Under the pieces are notes generated by a model that saw nothing but the letters and a program-made list of their open reading frames with translations, did no database searches and had not been told where the DNA came from. A stretch of DNA of 40,289 nt from Prosthecobacter debontii (GTDB taxonomy: Bacteria > Verrucomicrobiota > Verrucomicrobiia > Verrucomicrobiales > Verrucomicrobiaceae): the NCBI GenBank assembly GCA_945869675.1, contig CAMBPS010000026.1, forward strand, positions 1-40,289. Direction: 5' to 3'. This document shows, one piece after another, positions 16,759 through 24,225 of this stretch. The number at the start of each line of letters is the position of its first letter. Within the stretch, counting starts at the first letter, position 1. The position numbers and the translations under genes are program-made.

Positions 16759-18033
16759 ATGCCCACATTCACCTACCAAGCCACCGATGCCACTGGGCGT
16801 GACGTCTCCGGCACCATTGAAGCACCGGACCGCCCATCAGCGGTGCGGCAGCTGGGTAGCAAAGGCTTGCAACCTTTTAAAGTCGTGGAAGGCGCTGGAA
16901 AAGCCGCCGCCAAAGTAGGGGCCAAAACGTCTCCGAATCCGAAGGGTAAAACCGCTGCCCAAGTCGAAGAAACCACAGGACCGATCAAGATCAGCAGCTC
17001 TCAGCTCCAACTTTTCACCGAAGAACTCGCCGAGCTACTCGAAGCCGGCATGAGGCTGGAACAAGCGCTCAAACTGATGGAAGGCAAAGGCACTGGAGGT
17101 TCCCACAACCGTATCGCAGCCCGCCTCGGCAATCTCATTCGCGAAGGCCACCCCTTTAGTAGCGCCCTACGACAAGCTTCACCCTCCTTTGGTGAGCTGT
17201 ATTGCGCCGTCGCCGCGGCGGGCGAGGCGGGTGGTTCTTTGGGTGAATCGATGAAGCGACAAAGTCAGTATTTGAGCAAAGTGCGTGAAATGAAAAGCCA
17301 GGTGGCTGTAGCACTTATTTATCCAGGCTTTCTTGCAGTATCGGCGGTTGGGGTCACCATCCTGTTCACCACCTTCCTCATCCCACGACTCAGCATCATG
17401 ATGTCGCGAATGAAAGGCGGGATTCCCAAGGGTATTCAGATTGTGATGGCAGTCTCCGATTTCATGAAAAATTACTGGTGGCTCGTTCTTGCAGGAATGG
17501 GTTTAGCCATGCTTGGCTTCTGGGTATGGAGTGGTTCCAAAGCAGGCCGCCCTCTCTGGGACCGATTCAAGCTGAAGATGCCCTTTGTCGGCAATGTGCT
17601 GACGGCCAACTTCCACTCACAATTTTTGGAAACTTTAGCTTCACTGACAGGGGGGGGATTGCCTTTGCTGAAGGGATTGGAGTTAGCTTCTCGCATTTCC
17701 TCCAATCAGTATGTGGAGCAGCAGCTTGTTCATGTGATCTCAAGCGTCCGAGATGGGGCCTCCCTCTCTCGCGGGTTGGAGAAAACAGCTCTGTTTCCCC
17801 AGCGATTACTGGAAATGGTTCGCATCGGCGAACACACAGGAGATCTGAGTGGCACCCTGCGCCGCACGGCTGATCGTTGTGGGCGGGACCTGAGTAAGAG
17901 TCTAGAAAAAGTCATGGCTCTGTTACAGCCTGTGATTATTTTAGTCATGGCTGCCCTCGTTGGGGTGATGGCTTACATGATGATTTCTGTCATTTTCCAA
18001 ACAGTTTCCGCCCTCAAATCTCGTGGGCACTAG
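16759..18033 (+). CDS. gspF: Type II secretion inner-membrane platform protein GspF
   Basis: A 424-residue polytopic protein with the GspF/PilC layout. It opens with FTYQATDATGRDVSGTIEA. An unusually Ala/Lys-rich linker spans about 50-75. The first T2SF domain is at about 80-205 (LQLFTEELAELLEAGMRLEQ), ending in a transmembrane helix. A second helix lies at about 235-255, the second T2SF domain at 280-400 (FHSQFLETLASLTGGGLPLL), and a C-terminal helix (IILVMAALVGVMAYMMISV) follows. It contacts GspE and anchors pseudopilus assembly. A run of eight G at 17650-17657 lies inside the coding sequence at TGGGL, so one slipped base would truncate the protein after the second membrane helix. Confidence 0.95.
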   Translation: MPTFTYQATDATGRDVSGTIEAPDRPSAVRQLGSKGLQPFKVVEGAGKAAAKVGAKTSPNPKGKTAAQVEETTGPIKISSSQLQLFTEELAELLEAGMRLEQALKLMEGKGTGGSHNRIAARLGNLIREGHPFSSALRQASPSFGELYCAVAAAGEAGGSLGESMKRQSQYLSKVREMKSQVAVALIYPGFLAVSAVGVTILFTTFLIPRLSIMMSRMKGGIPKGIQIVMAVSDFMKNYWWLVLAGMGLAMLGFWVWSGSKAGRPLWDRFKLKMPFVGNVLTANFHSQFLETLASLTGGGLPLLKGLELASRISSNQYVEQQLVHVISSVRDGASLSRGLEKTALFPQRLLEMVRIGEHTGDLSGTLRRTADRCGRDLSKSLEKVMALLQPVIILVMAALVGVMAYMMISVIFQTVSALKSRGH

Positions 18034-18117
18034 ATAAATCTTCCTTTCCGTTTAGCTAAAGCCGAACACAATCTGACTATCGCGTTCCAAAATCTTTACC
18101 AACCCATTCATTTCCCT

Positions 18118-18531
18118 ATGAAAGCTAATCTGCCCATTCTTCGCCACGCCAGAGCTGCCTTTACGCTCATGGAAATGATGCTCGTGCTTGCCATCATTGC
18201 TCTACTCATCGCCATCGGGGCCGTGACTCTGGGCGAAGTGGATGAAAACGCTAAATTTACGGCTGCTGAAGCACAGATGAGTACACTTAGAGCTGCAATC
18301 AGCCAGTACAAGACACTGAACCGCACTCTTCCTGGTAACTTAGACGCCCTCGTCACACCTCCTGGAAACGCACGCGTAAAAAGAAAGCTCGTGAAAGAGG
18401 AGGCTATCATGGATCCATGGAACAATAAATATGTTCTGCGTAGTCCGGGCAAGAATGGTGAATCCTATGACATTTATTCCATCGGCCCTGATAAAAAAGA
18501 TGGCTCCGAAGATGATGTCGTAAGTCGCTAA
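18118..18531 (+). CDS. gspG: Major pseudopilin GspG
   Basis: A 137-residue prepilin. The leader ends in A, then AFTLMEMMLVLAIIALLIAI, where F is residue +1 and the Glu at +5 is present. The membrane-embedded helix is followed by a helix with KFTAAEAQMSTLRAAISQYK. The C-terminal part, WNNKYVLRSPGKNGESYDIY then SIGPDKKDGSEDD, is the calcium-binding loop region typical of GspG. It forms the shaft of the pseudopilus. The 84-nt gap after gspF is the largest in the run and could hold an extra promoter. It is the first of five pseudopilin-type genes. Confidence 0.93.
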   Translation: MKANLPILRHARAAFTLMEMMLVLAIIALLIAIGAVTLGEVDENAKFTAAEAQMSTLRAAISQYKTLNRTLPGNLDALVTPPGNARVKRKLVKEEAIMDPWNNKYVLRSPGKNGESYDIYSIGPDKKDGSEDDVVSR

Positions 18532-18558
18532 AATTAGACCCGGAGGGGTGACTCTGTC

Positions 18559-19023
18559 ATGAAACGGTTATCCCCAAGCTCGCGCGCCTCAGGCTTCTCG
18601 CTTTTCGAGATCATCGTGGTCATGAGCATCATGGTTCTCATCATTGGCATTGGTTATGCCAGTTTTAGCGATATGACTTCAGAGGATCCCTTTGAAAAGC
18701 CTACGCAGAGCCTAGCTCAGATGTCGAAATATGCCCTGAATACAGCCGTCATTCAACATCGAGGAATGTTGATTGGCTTTGATAAGACGGGCTTTGGGGT
18801 GGTCGGAACATCAGCCGAAGGAATGAGCAACTACGCACTGCCGCCGGATATGAAAATGCTCATCAAACACTGGGGTGACACTGACTGGCAGAAAGCAGAA
18901 GGCCAAGTCTGGCATTTCGGTGAGCAGGGTGTGTGTGATTTCGTCACCGTGCGTTTTGAAATGAAGGATGGCAATAGCCATGAAGTGAAATTCCATCCTC
19001 TGACCGGAGGCATCACTGAATGA
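18559..19023 (+). CDS. gspH: Minor pseudopilin, GspH-like
   Basis: A 154-residue prepilin with leader MKRLSPSSRASG cleaved before FSLFEIIVVMSIMVLIIGIG; the +5 Glu is present. The rest has the beta-rich character of GspH/FimT-type minor pseudopilins (GMLIGFDKTGFGVVGTSAEG) with little sequence conservation. A strong ribosome site, GGAGGGG at 18541-18547, precedes the ATG by 11 nt. Its stop overlaps the start of gspI in an ATGA arrangement (19020-19023). The H assignment rests mainly on gene order between G and I. Confidence 0.8.
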   Translation: MKRLSPSSRASGFSLFEIIVVMSIMVLIIGIGYASFSDMTSEDPFEKPTQSLAQMSKYALNTAVIQHRGMLIGFDKTGFGVVGTSAEGMSNYALPPDMKMLIKHWGDTDWQKAEGQVWHFGEQGVCDFVTVRFEMKDGNSHEVKFHPLTGGITE

Positions 19024-19436
19024 CCATTTCTCATCCTCAAAAGTCTTCTGGCATGACCCTATTAGAGGTCGTGTTAGCTCTTGCTGTGTTCAGCATCGCC
19101 GCGCTTGCCCTAGTGGGAACGATGAATCAAATCGCTGAAGCTGCCACAGAATCCCAAACCATCTTGGAGATCGAGCAGACACTGGAGTCCCTCATTGATG
19201 AATACGGGAAGATACCGCAGATGCGGAATCTAGAAGAAGACATCAAACCTGGATCAGATGGCGTGGCCTATCGTGTGAAAGTGGAACAGGTCAAAGACTT
19301 GAGAAATCAAGACGGACAATTTCTTCAAGACATGTTTAGAATTCAAGCCTTTGCACGCTGGGATGATGGCGGTGGTGTGATTGAACTGGAAGCCGACAGC
19401 ATGCGCTATGCAGGGGCTTTTCTACCGATTAATTAG
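19020..19436 (+). CDS. gspI: Minor pseudopilin, GspI-like
   Basis: A 138-residue prepilin with leader ending SSG, then MTLLEVVLALAVFSIAALAL; the +1 residue is Met and Glu +5 is present, which fits GspI. The C-terminal region (IKPGSDGVAYRVKVEQVKDL, later FRIQAFARWDDGG) resembles the GspI beta domain. GspI nucleates the pseudopilus tip with GspJ and GspK. The gene overlaps gspH by 4 nt and ends 7 nt before gspJ. Confidence 0.85.
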   Translation: MTISHPQKSSGMTLLEVVLALAVFSIAALALVGTMNQIAEAATESQTILEIEQTLESLIDEYGKIPQMRNLEEDIKPGSDGVAYRVKVEQVKDLRNQDGQFLQDMFRIQAFARWDDGGGVIELEADSMRYAGAFLPIN

Positions 19437-19443
19437 CAGAATC

Positions 19444-20265
19444 ATGAAACTCGATCCTGCTAAATCACAGTCTATCCACCTGCTCCGTGGAAGGTTAACA
19501 ACTTCGTCTTATGCGGCGTTCACTCTTCTAGAGATGTTGGTGGCACTATCCGCGTTTGTCATGTTGATGGGCGGCATCTTTGCTATCGCTCAGGGCACCA
19601 TGGAATTGGGCAATGACATGGGCTTAGCTCAGGATCGCTCTCAAATTCGGCAAAATTTTGTGGAGTTCTTGCGCCGCTCTTTTCGCAATTTACCAGGAGA
19701 TGCTGAAGTGCGCCTGAGCGTTAAAGCCAAAGGCAGCAGCTATGTTCCGACCCTGAACTTTATCAATGGCGGAAGCTCTTTTACGCCTGGGGTTTCGTTG
19801 GCTCCAGACACCAGCGTCGAACTCTTTGCAGATGAACGTCCCGGTGGCTATTTAAGGGTGACTCTGCGGGTCTTGGATCAAAAGCAGACTCAGGCCGTGC
19901 GCTCCAATCAAAACGTCAGTTATCGCCGCGATCAGATCACTCTGCCATTGCTGGACAATGTGAGTCGTTTCGAATGGCGTTTCTTTGATACCACAACCAA
20001 TCGCTGGGAGAATAACTGGAAGCAGGGTGAGCGCCGGCCTATTCTTGCTGAAATGAACCTGCAGCTCGATGATGGTTTTCAAACCCGCGCCGTTTTTTGG
20101 ATTCCGCCCATTATTCCCAATGCGATTCAAGGCGGAGGATTACAGGGAGTTCCAAATCAGCAAAATGCATTGAATCCTGATGGGACACCGCAGCTCAACC
20201 CAGATGGATCAACTGTGGCCAATCCCGGTGCAGCATCCCCTGGCGTAAATGCCCCAAACCCTTGA
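19444..20265 (+). CDS. gspJ: Minor pseudopilin, GspJ-like
   Basis: A 273-residue protein from the ATG at 19444; an upstream in-frame ATG at 19381 would overlap gspI and is unlikely. The leader is long and basic, cleaved at SYA-AFTLLEMLVALSAFVMLMGG with Glu +5. A helix (GLAQDRSQIRQNFVEFLRRS) and a beta domain follow, with NVSRFEWRFFDTTTNRWEN. The C-terminus is an unusual low-complexity tail of Asn, Pro, Gly and Gln (NQQNALNPDGTPQLNPDGST). GspJ forms part of the pseudopilus tip. The stop lies 8 nt before the gspK start. Confidence 0.87.
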   Translation: MKLDPAKSQSIHLLRGRLTTSSYAAFTLLEMLVALSAFVMLMGGIFAIAQGTMELGNDMGLAQDRSQIRQNFVEFLRRSFRNLPGDAEVRLSVKAKGSSYVPTLNFINGGSSFTPGVSLAPDTSVELFADERPGGYLRVTLRVLDQKQTQAVRSNQNVSYRRDQITLPLLDNVSRFEWRFFDTTTNRWENNWKQGERRPILAEMNLQLDDGFQTRAVFWIPPIIPNAIQGGGLQGVPNQQNALNPDGTPQLNPDGSTVANPGAASPGVNAPNP

Positions 20266-20273
20266 CCTCAACC

Positions 20274-21248
20274 ATGATATTTCCAATCAAGCGTCGCGAT
20301 TCGGGTGCAGCCTTATTGGCTGTTCTTTGGGTCATTGCTTTGCTGATTGGTTTGGTAGCTGGTGTTTCACTTTTACTCACTCAAGACTTGGATTCCTCTG
20401 CGGCGCGGCGGCAGATTTTCCGCTCTCGAATGATGGCTGAAGGAGCCCTAGCAATTGCCATGAATCCGGGGGTCACCAAGCCAGATGATCCCCTTCTGCG
20501 GCGCCAGATCAGTGACGACGAGCAGTATGAAGTTGTGATGACGGGTGAGGATGGTTTTATCAATCCGAATGTTCTCCTCCAAAAAGAAGACCGCGAAACC
20601 TTTCGCCGCATCTTTCGTTACTGGGGCATGACTCTACCACAAGCAGATAAACTCATCGATGCCTTGATTGACTGGGTGGATCAGGATGACTTTAAGCGCA
20701 TTAACGGTGCTGAAAAAAAAGAATATGGTAACAACGGCATGCCGTTTAATCGCCCATTTCGTTCCATTGAGGAAATGGCGTTAGTTCGTGGCATGGCGGA
20801 AGTCGAGCAAGCCTATCCCGAATGGAGGACTTGGTTTAGCGTTTATGCCAGTGGTGTGCTGGATGTGAATGAGGCTCGCCCCGAGGTTGTTTCAGCTTTA
20901 ACAGGAGCAAGTATTCGCTTGGCCCAAAACCTGCGAAATACTCGTCTTGGCCGAGACGGCATTCTCAACACGAAAGACGATGCCCCGATGCCAGACCTAA
21001 CCAGTGCCTTGGCGATTTTAGGGATACCAACGGGCAATCCAGCTGCACTAGCGAACATTCTCTCAGTGACTAGTGCCACAAAACGACTCGTTGTGCGAGT
21101 TCAAGTGGGAGATCTCAAGCGAGAGTTATCGGCAGTAGTTCGTGGAACTATCGGTCAGGGAGCCACGGGCATTCTCTGGATGAGTGAGGCCAATCCAATC
21201 AAGGATACCACAGAGACACCCGTTGCAGGCGGCCGTGTCACTCGGTGA
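20274..21248 (+). CDS. gspK: Minor pseudopilin GspK-like, tip protein
   Basis: A 324-residue protein from the ATG at 20274. The hydrophobic segment SGAALLAVLWVIALLIGLVA has no +5 Glu, as is normal for GspK, which caps the tip. The body carries GspK features: EDGFINPNVLLQKEDRETF, then LIDALIDWVDQDD, and SIEEMALVRGM followed by FSVYASGVLDVNEA. The helix-hairpin-helix-like block around LDVNEARPEVVSALTG matches the family's SAM-like domain. It is the last gsp gene of the run. Its last 11 nt overlap the end of the convergent L,D-transpeptidase gene. Confidence 0.9.
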   Translation: MIFPIKRRDSGAALLAVLWVIALLIGLVAGVSLLLTQDLDSSAARRQIFRSRMMAEGALAIAMNPGVTKPDDPLLRRQISDDEQYEVVMTGEDGFINPNVLLQKEDRETFRRIFRYWGMTLPQADKLIDALIDWVDQDDFKRINGAEKKEYGNNGMPFNRPFRSIEEMALVRGMAEVEQAYPEWRTWFSVYASGVLDVNEARPEVVSALTGASIRLAQNLRNTRLGRDGILNTKDDAPMPDLTSALAILGIPTGNPAALANILSVTSATKRLVVRVQVGDLKRELSAVVRGTIGQGATGILWMSEANPIKDTTETPVAGGRVTR

Positions 21249-21921
21249 TCTTGACCGGTGTGCCTACAGGTGCGTTGACATAGAAGACTTGGGCCATGCT
21301 CGCGGGTAAGCGAATGCAGCCGTGAGAGTCGGCATAGCCAGGCATATAACCTTGATGCATGCCGATACCGCCGGTAATCCGCATGAACCAATACATCTTA
21401 GCGCCATCAAACTTAGTGCCCCGTGGGCGGCGATCTTTGCGGTTGTCGATCTGAGTCATGACGATGCTGCCGTAGTCATCAATATAGTTGCCATAAACCG
21501 AAGAAAGATGATCGGCGTCTTTCTCGATGATTTTGTAGTTCCCTCGAGGTGTAGGGAAAGCCTGGCTACCTGAGCAGATGGGAGATTCGCCGACCAATTG
21601 ATTGCCTTTATAGAAATAGGCCCACTGTTCACGGAGCACGAGATGAATGCGTGGCCGCCCTCTGACCCCATCTCCCTGCCAGTATGATCCATCTCCAAAA
21701 ACAGACGTTTTGAGTTTATGAAAACTCGGCACCTGCGGTATCTTCACCATGCCAAAAGGTGCAAAGCGCCAACGCTGCGGCGCCATAGCCATATATGAGC
21801 CCCCACCTGGAGCCTGAACTGCATAATAAGGATTGGTTCTGACGCAGCTGACAGCCGAATGAAGGCAGACCAGCGCAAGAAGCAGTCGAAAGTAAAAAAA
21901 CTTGAAGGAGGGCTGAGGCAT
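21238..21921 (-). CDS. L,D-transpeptidase (YkuD domain) lipoprotein
   Basis: A 227-residue protein with a lipoprotein-type signal: hydrophobic LLLALVCLHSAVSC, with the Cys at about residue 26 as the lipid-modified residue. The YkuD catalytic block is near the C-terminus: MHQGYMPGYADSHGCIRLP, with His and Cys of SHGCIRLP the active-site pair (Cys about 203). Upstream strands include HLVLREQWAYFYKGNQLVGE and TPRGNYKIIEKD, typical of the ErfK/YbiS family. It probably cross-links peptidoglycan or attaches proteins to it from an outer or inner membrane anchor. The gene faces gspK and overlaps it by 11 nt at the 3' end. Confidence 0.9.
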   Translation of the reverse strand: MPQPSFKFFYFRLLLALVCLHSAVSCVRTNPYYAVQAPGGGSYMAMAPQRWRFAPFGMVKIPQVPSFHKLKTSVFGDGSYWQGDGVRGRPRIHLVLREQWAYFYKGNQLVGESPICSGSQAFPTPRGNYKIIEKDADHLSSVYGNYIDDYGSIVMTQIDNRKDRRPRGTKFDGAKMYWFMRITGGIGMHQGYMPGYADSHGCIRLPASMAQVFYVNAPVGTPVKITE

Positions 21922-22092
21922 GACGAGAAGGCTTTAACTCAAGACCCTTTTTTCGACAATAAGCGGAACATGAAATATCACTTTAAATTAAAAGCACGAA
22001 AGAGGCCCAAGAAAGGAATAAACAGACACACCTTGTGTCACCAACGCTCAATTGCCCGATGAATGGTAGAAACAGAAAGTCACCGACTTTAG

Positions 22093-22263
22093 TCCACCTA
22101 TTTCGCCAACGCTAAAATCCTTGAATTGACCATTCAGTTGACTGGAGGAATGGGTGCAGTTCATGATGAAACTCGAACACGCTTCCGCCTTACGAGCTAC
22201 GGCGAGGTGAAGTCAGCGCTCCAGCATCTGGTTGCTAAAACCTCACAAAAAACCCGCGTCTGA
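22093..22263 (+). pseudogene. Possible 3' remnant of an unknown gene
   Basis: A 57-codon open stretch without a plausible own start, preceded by TAG, ends in TGA. The peptide STYFANAKILELTIQLTGG continues as MGAVHDETRTRFRLTSYGEV and KSALQHLV, which looks like folded-protein sequence rather than random translation. I cannot name the family. The last codons overlap the left arm of the terminator at 22252. It could equally be fortuitous. Confidence 0.25.
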
Positions 22264-22281
22264 TGAGACTCAGACGCGGGT
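22246..22281 (-). terminator. Intrinsic terminator of the minus-strand HhH gene
   Basis: The arms ACCCGCGTCTGA (22252-22263) and TCAGACGCGGGT (22270-22281) form a perfect 12-bp stem with a 6-nt loop. On the minus strand the stem is followed by TTTTTTG, giving a textbook rho-independent terminator about 30 nt past the stop of the gene at 22312-22806. Confidence 0.9.
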
Positions 22282-22311
22282 CTATGATGAAGAGGAATAG
22301 GGAGTTAAACC

Positions 22312-22806
22312 TTATTTCTTTTTGGTTGCTGATTCAGTGGCTTTTTCAGAAGTCTTCTTTTTAGCTGAATCTGGGGCTTTCTTTTTAGCTCCTGAGAGAG
22401 TGGTCTTAGGCTTGGTTACCGCAGGCTTTGTGACTGCGGGGAACCCTGCTTTCGCATGAGCGATGATTTCACCAAAAGTGACATCGCCAATGCCTTCCAC
22501 CTTCAAGAGGTCGATCGGATCAGCGAAAGGACGCGCTTTCTTAACAGCTGCGGCACGGGTTCCACCAATATCAGGAAGCGATTGCATGGCTTTATCGTCT
22601 CCTTTGTTAAGAATATCTAGCAGTTCGCCGCGCTGACCTGCGGTCAAGGCTTTAGCAAGTGCTTGTGATTTGATGGATGGCCCATCAGTGGCAGATTCAG
22701 ACTTAGCTTTGGCAGCTGAGGCCGTTTTTTTCTTGTTGGGCGTGACTGCCGCATAGAGAGGTGACACAATGCTCAGAGAGATGAGGGCGATGAGGATGCG
22801 TTTCAT
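22312..22806 (-). CDS. Exported lysine-rich helix-hairpin-helix protein
   Basis: A 164-residue protein with a signal peptide (MKRILIALISLSIVSPLYAA). A Lys/Ala/Ser-rich segment to about 45 is followed by a ComEA-like helix-hairpin-helix pair at about 55-120: LLDILNKGDDKAMQSLPDIG, then GTRAAAVKKARPFADPIDLL and KVEGIGDVTFGEIIAHAKAG. The C-terminal 45 residues are a Lys-, Thr-, Ser- and Ala-rich tail (KKKAPDSAKKKTSEKATESA). HhH domains bind DNA without sequence preference and the basic tails would add affinity, so an exported DNA-binding role, possibly in DNA uptake, is an inference. No other competence gene is nearby. It is followed by a strong terminator. Confidence 0.8.
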   Translation of the reverse strand: MKRILIALISLSIVSPLYAAVTPNKKKTASAAKAKSESATDGPSIKSQALAKALTAGQRGELLDILNKGDDKAMQSLPDIGGTRAAAVKKARPFADPIDLLKVEGIGDVTFGEIIAHAKAGFPAVTKPAVTKPKTTLSGAKKKAPDSAKKKTSEKATESATKKK

Positions 22807-22930
22807 ATAGTATATAGTTAGTATCTAACCATGATAGCATACGAGTAAATTTTACTTTGCAATCAGTAAAATAAAAAATATTACCATTACCTCAATGTTA
22901 TCTTTGTTTTATTAAACAATAATTTATTAT
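22807..22930 (-). promoter_or_regulatory. AT-rich promoter region of the HhH gene
   Basis: This 124-bp stretch is strikingly AT-rich compared with its surroundings. On the minus strand a TTGCAA box followed 17 nt later by TGCTAT could serve as -35/-10. A short palindrome, AGTAAA-T-TTTACT (about 22843-22855 on the plus strand), overlaps the spacer and could be an operator. All of this is by eye. The same stretch lies past the stop of the gene at 22931-23653. Confidence 0.35.
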
Positions 22931-23653
22931 TTAATTAGCATTTTTCTTACTTTTAACCTTAGCTTTCCCTGAGGCCTTGGCAGCAATGCTTACTTTATCA
23001 CCTGGCTTTGGAAGAGCCACCTTGACCGTTTCCCATTGAGGATTCAGTGAGGCCTCACGAATGGTGAAGTTACGAAAATCCACCGACTGACCACCAACAG
23101 TGAATCCAGGAGCCGTTTTTGCTGTCTTAAAGAGGTCATTGCTTCCCCAAGCTACAAGGTCATCGACCTTACCGACCATGCTGTCTCCCACCATTTCCAG
23201 ACGTACTTTATGCCAAGTGCCTACGCTTAGCACAGCTGGGAAGCGTGCGAAAATGGCGGCCTTATCAGGTCCTTCGTGATCATTATCGTCTTTTTGAATC
23301 GTCACGGAGGAAGGTGTCATCATGATACGCGCCATGTGATCTTTGGTGGCATTGATGGAAAGGCTGGTGCTTCTTGCGCCTTCAAATTTGAATTCATACT
23401 CGATGACAAAGTCCTGAAGTTTATTTGGCAGGCGCGTGACAGCACCGTGCTTGTCCTCAGCCATCTCTGAGCCACGCACGGCACCTTCGACGAGCTCCCA
23501 TTTGCCTTTAGCAGCTTTCCAGGGTGCCGCAGGCGCAGTGTTGAGCTTGCTTTCATAAATGACAGCGCCCGGGATGGCCAGTAGCGGTGCTTCAGCAGCC
23601 AAGGCGGTCAGACTAAGGGCGGAGAGAGAGAGTAGAAACAAAGGTGTTTTCAT
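22931..23653 (-). CDS. Exported LamG/DUF1080-like beta-sandwich protein
   Basis: A 240-residue protein with a signal peptide (MKTPLFLLSLSALSLTALAA). The mature part has the strand pattern of concanavalin-like, DUF1080-type domains: WKAAKGKWELVEGAVRGSEM, then DFVIEYEFKFEGARSTSLSI and VGTWHKVRLEMVGDSMVGKV, then FTVGGQSVDFRNFTIREA. Such domains in Planctomycetes and Verrucomicrobia are usually secreted and related to sugar binding or hydrolysis, but no catalytic residues can be assigned. The last 20 residues are Lys/Ala-rich (KASGKAKVKSKKNAN), as in the neighbouring HhH protein. Confidence 0.75.
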   Translation of the reverse strand: MKTPLFLLSLSALSLTALAAEAPLLAIPGAVIYESKLNTAPAAPWKAAKGKWELVEGAVRGSEMAEDKHGAVTRLPNKLQDFVIEYEFKFEGARSTSLSINATKDHMARIMMTPSSVTIQKDDNDHEGPDKAAIFARFPAVLSVGTWHKVRLEMVGDSMVGKVDDLVAWGSNDLFKTAKTAPGFTVGGQSVDFRNFTIREASLNPQWETVKVALPKPGDKVSIAAKASGKAKVKSKKNAN

Positions 23654-23822
23654 GGGCGGCCAGAAACGTGAGCGATTGGCTGCTATTGCAAATAATTATG
23701 GGTGAGTGATTTGCTGCGCTATCCGGCGTCGCAAAAAACTTTACACATTCCTCATGAAATAAGTCTTTTCGGTGAACAATTTTGGACTAGCCTTCGACTA
23801 AGGTTAACCTCACTGTTATACT

Positions 23823-24137
23823 ATGAAGACAATCTCTCTCTCTCTCCTTGCTGCTATCAGCATTTCCTCATGTGCTACTGGCCCAAATGCCCAAACAGGC
23901 TCAGTCATAGGCGCTCTTGGTGGCGCTGCCGTCGGAGGCATCATTGGTAATCAAAGTGGCCGCGGCCTCGAAGGTGCCCTTATCGGGGGTGGTCTTGGTG
24001 CCCTTGGTGGCAACGCAATCGGCAATTCCCAAGATCAGCGGAATAGCCAATACAACAATGGGTATCAAAACAACGGCTACCAACAACAGCAGCGCCGGCC
24101 TGCGGGTTACTATCAAAATGGCCAGCCTTATTATTAG
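23823..24137 (+). CDS. Glycine-zipper lipoprotein
   Basis: A 104-residue protein with a lipoprotein signal: MKTISLSLLAAISISSCATG, the Cys at 17 in a lipobox-like ISSC. Residues about 27-65 are a glycine zipper with G-x3-G spacing (SVIGALGGAAVGGIIGNQSG, then LEGALIGGGLGALGGNAIGN), as in YMGG/17-kDa surface antigen proteins. The tail is Asn-, Gln- and Tyr-rich (YQNNGYQQQQRRPAGYYQNG). It is probably an outer-membrane-associated lipoprotein of stress or envelope type; the function is unknown. A terminator follows at 24166. Confidence 0.85.
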   Translation: MKTISLSLLAAISISSCATGPNAQTGSVIGALGGAAVGGIIGNQSGRGLEGALIGGGLGALGGNAIGNSQDQRNSQYNNGYQNNGYQQQQRRPAGYYQNGQPYY

Positions 24138-24165
24138 GATCTGAAACCTTACGAGTTTTTAAAAG

Positions 24166-24197
24166 AAGCGCGATCTGGGCACAGGTCGCGCTTTTTT
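24166..24197 (+). terminator. Intrinsic terminator after the glycine-zipper lipoprotein gene
   Basis: The arms AAGCGCGA (24166-24173) and TCGCGCTT (24186-24193) form an 8-bp stem with a 12-nt loop, followed by a T tract (24192-24197). It lies about 30 nt past the stop at 24137 and shortly before the next plus-strand start. Confidence 0.85.
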
Positions 24198-24225
24198 GTT
24201 GTCGTGAACCGTGACATAGGTGCGG

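Larger units (their letters stand above)
21922..22311. other. 390-bp region without an intact gene
   Basis: It holds the upstream region of the L,D-transpeptidase gene (about 21922-22060), a possible decayed coding fragment at 22093-22263 and a terminator hairpin at 22246-22281 serving the minus-strand gene on its right. I saw no other recognisable feature. Confidence 0.5.
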
